Shown here: piece after piece, positions 5,545 to 5,745 of the stretch | Position numbering within the stretch: position 1 is the first letter of the stretch | How the letters are laid out: each line of letters opens with the position of its first letter | Assembly (NCBI GenBank): GCA_030637845.1 | Contig: DAOWFT010000112.1 | Coordinates: 1-5,745, forward strand | Length of the DNA stretch: 5,745 bases | Direction of reading: 5' to 3' | Source: Thalassospiraceae bacterium | Lineage (GTDB): Bacteria > Pseudomonadota > Alphaproteobacteria > Rhodospirillales > Magnetovibrionaceae | The notes under the pieces: generated by a model | Told to the model about the DNA's origin: nothing | Databases searched by the model: none | What the model saw: the letters and a program-made list of their open reading frames with translations, nothing else | Translations under genes and position numbers: made by a program

Positions 5545-5745
5545 TCAATTTTGCCTAATCGCTGCCTGCACAACCGTTTCCATACGATCAAGAAATTGAG
5601 AGCGATCGGCCTTGGAAAATGGTCTTGGCCCGCCGGTTATTTCACCGCTTTCGCGAAGGCCCTGCATCAATTCACGGTTGGCCAGCGCCATTCCAATACC
5701 ATCTTCGCTAAATGTCTCGCCATTGGGCTTGATTGCAAATGCGCC
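5545..5745 (-). CDS. YaiI/YqxD family (DUF188) protein, C-terminal part; 5' end outside the window
   Basis: On the reverse strand an open frame enters at the right edge and ends at a TGA whose complement is at 5545-5547, giving the last 66 residues of a protein. They read KPNGETFSEDGIG, then LMQGLRESGEITGGPRPFSK, then ADRSQFLDRM. This matches the conserved C-terminal half of the UPF0178/YaiI family, with the signature LR-x-(A/S)-G-x-x-x-GGP followed by a DR-x-x-F helix, as in E. coli YaiI. Family members are small (about 150 residues) cytoplasmic proteins with a PIN/NYN-like nuclease fold predicted in the missing N-terminal half; their biological role is not established. The gene converges on the transporter gene with only seven bases between the stops and has no visible functional link to it. 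Confidence 0.88.
   Translation of the reverse strand, partial: GAFAIKPNGETFSEDGIGMALANRELMQGLRESGEITGGPRPFSKADRSQFLDRMETVVQAAIRQN

Overview
The window looks like chromosomal DNA from an alphaproteobacterium, probably Rhodospirillales-like. This rests on the protein families and their order, and on the character of the inner-membrane/periplasm proteins; it is an inference, since no rRNA or other taxonomic marker is present. Base composition is fairly even, near half GC by eye. I see no tRNA, rRNA, CRISPR array, insertion sequence or integrase.

Layout, left to right. (1) The window opens inside a SuhB-type inositol monophosphatase gene on the + strand, which ends at 567. (2) A 211-bp gap follows. 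It holds an AT-rich stretch and then a segment (about 623-716) that can fold into a closed, branched RNA; it may be the 5' leader of the next operon. (3) Next come three + strand genes that look like one operon. The first is a secreted protein with a long Pro/Lys/Glu/Ala-rich spacer and a degenerate OmpA-like C-terminal domain (779-1966). The second is a four-helix MotA/TolQ/ExbB-type proton-channel subunit with a cytoplasmic coiled-coil tail (2028-3155). The third is a MotB-like subunit with one membrane helix carrying the channel Asp, a long periplasmic coiled coil and an OmpA/MotB peptidoglycan-binding domain (3158-4246). (4) A 12-TM MFS drug:H+ antiporter-type transporter follows (4335-5537). 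(5) On the - strand, converging on the transporter with a 7-bp gap, is the C-terminal end of a YaiI/YqxD (DUF188) protein, which runs off the right edge.

How the genes may work together. The MotA-like and MotB-like pair has the parts of an ion-driven stator or energiser: pore helices, a proton-carrying Asp in the MotB-like helix, and a peptidoglycan anchor. It has no flagellar, Tol-Pal, TonB or Zorya partners in the window. Instead it sits with a proline-rich periplasmic protein whose OmpA fold has lost the diaminopimelate-binding Asp. The most interesting reading is an envelope-spanning, proton-powered complex of undefined function, distinct from flagellar MotAB, TolQR, ExbBD and ZorAB. Homologous pairs are, to my recollection, widespread in alphaproteobacteria under generic names, so the genes are probably not new but their role appears undescribed.

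Smaller points of interest are a tandemly duplicated Shine-Dalgarno-containing element just before the MotA-like gene, the structured leader, and an uncertain start for the transporter.
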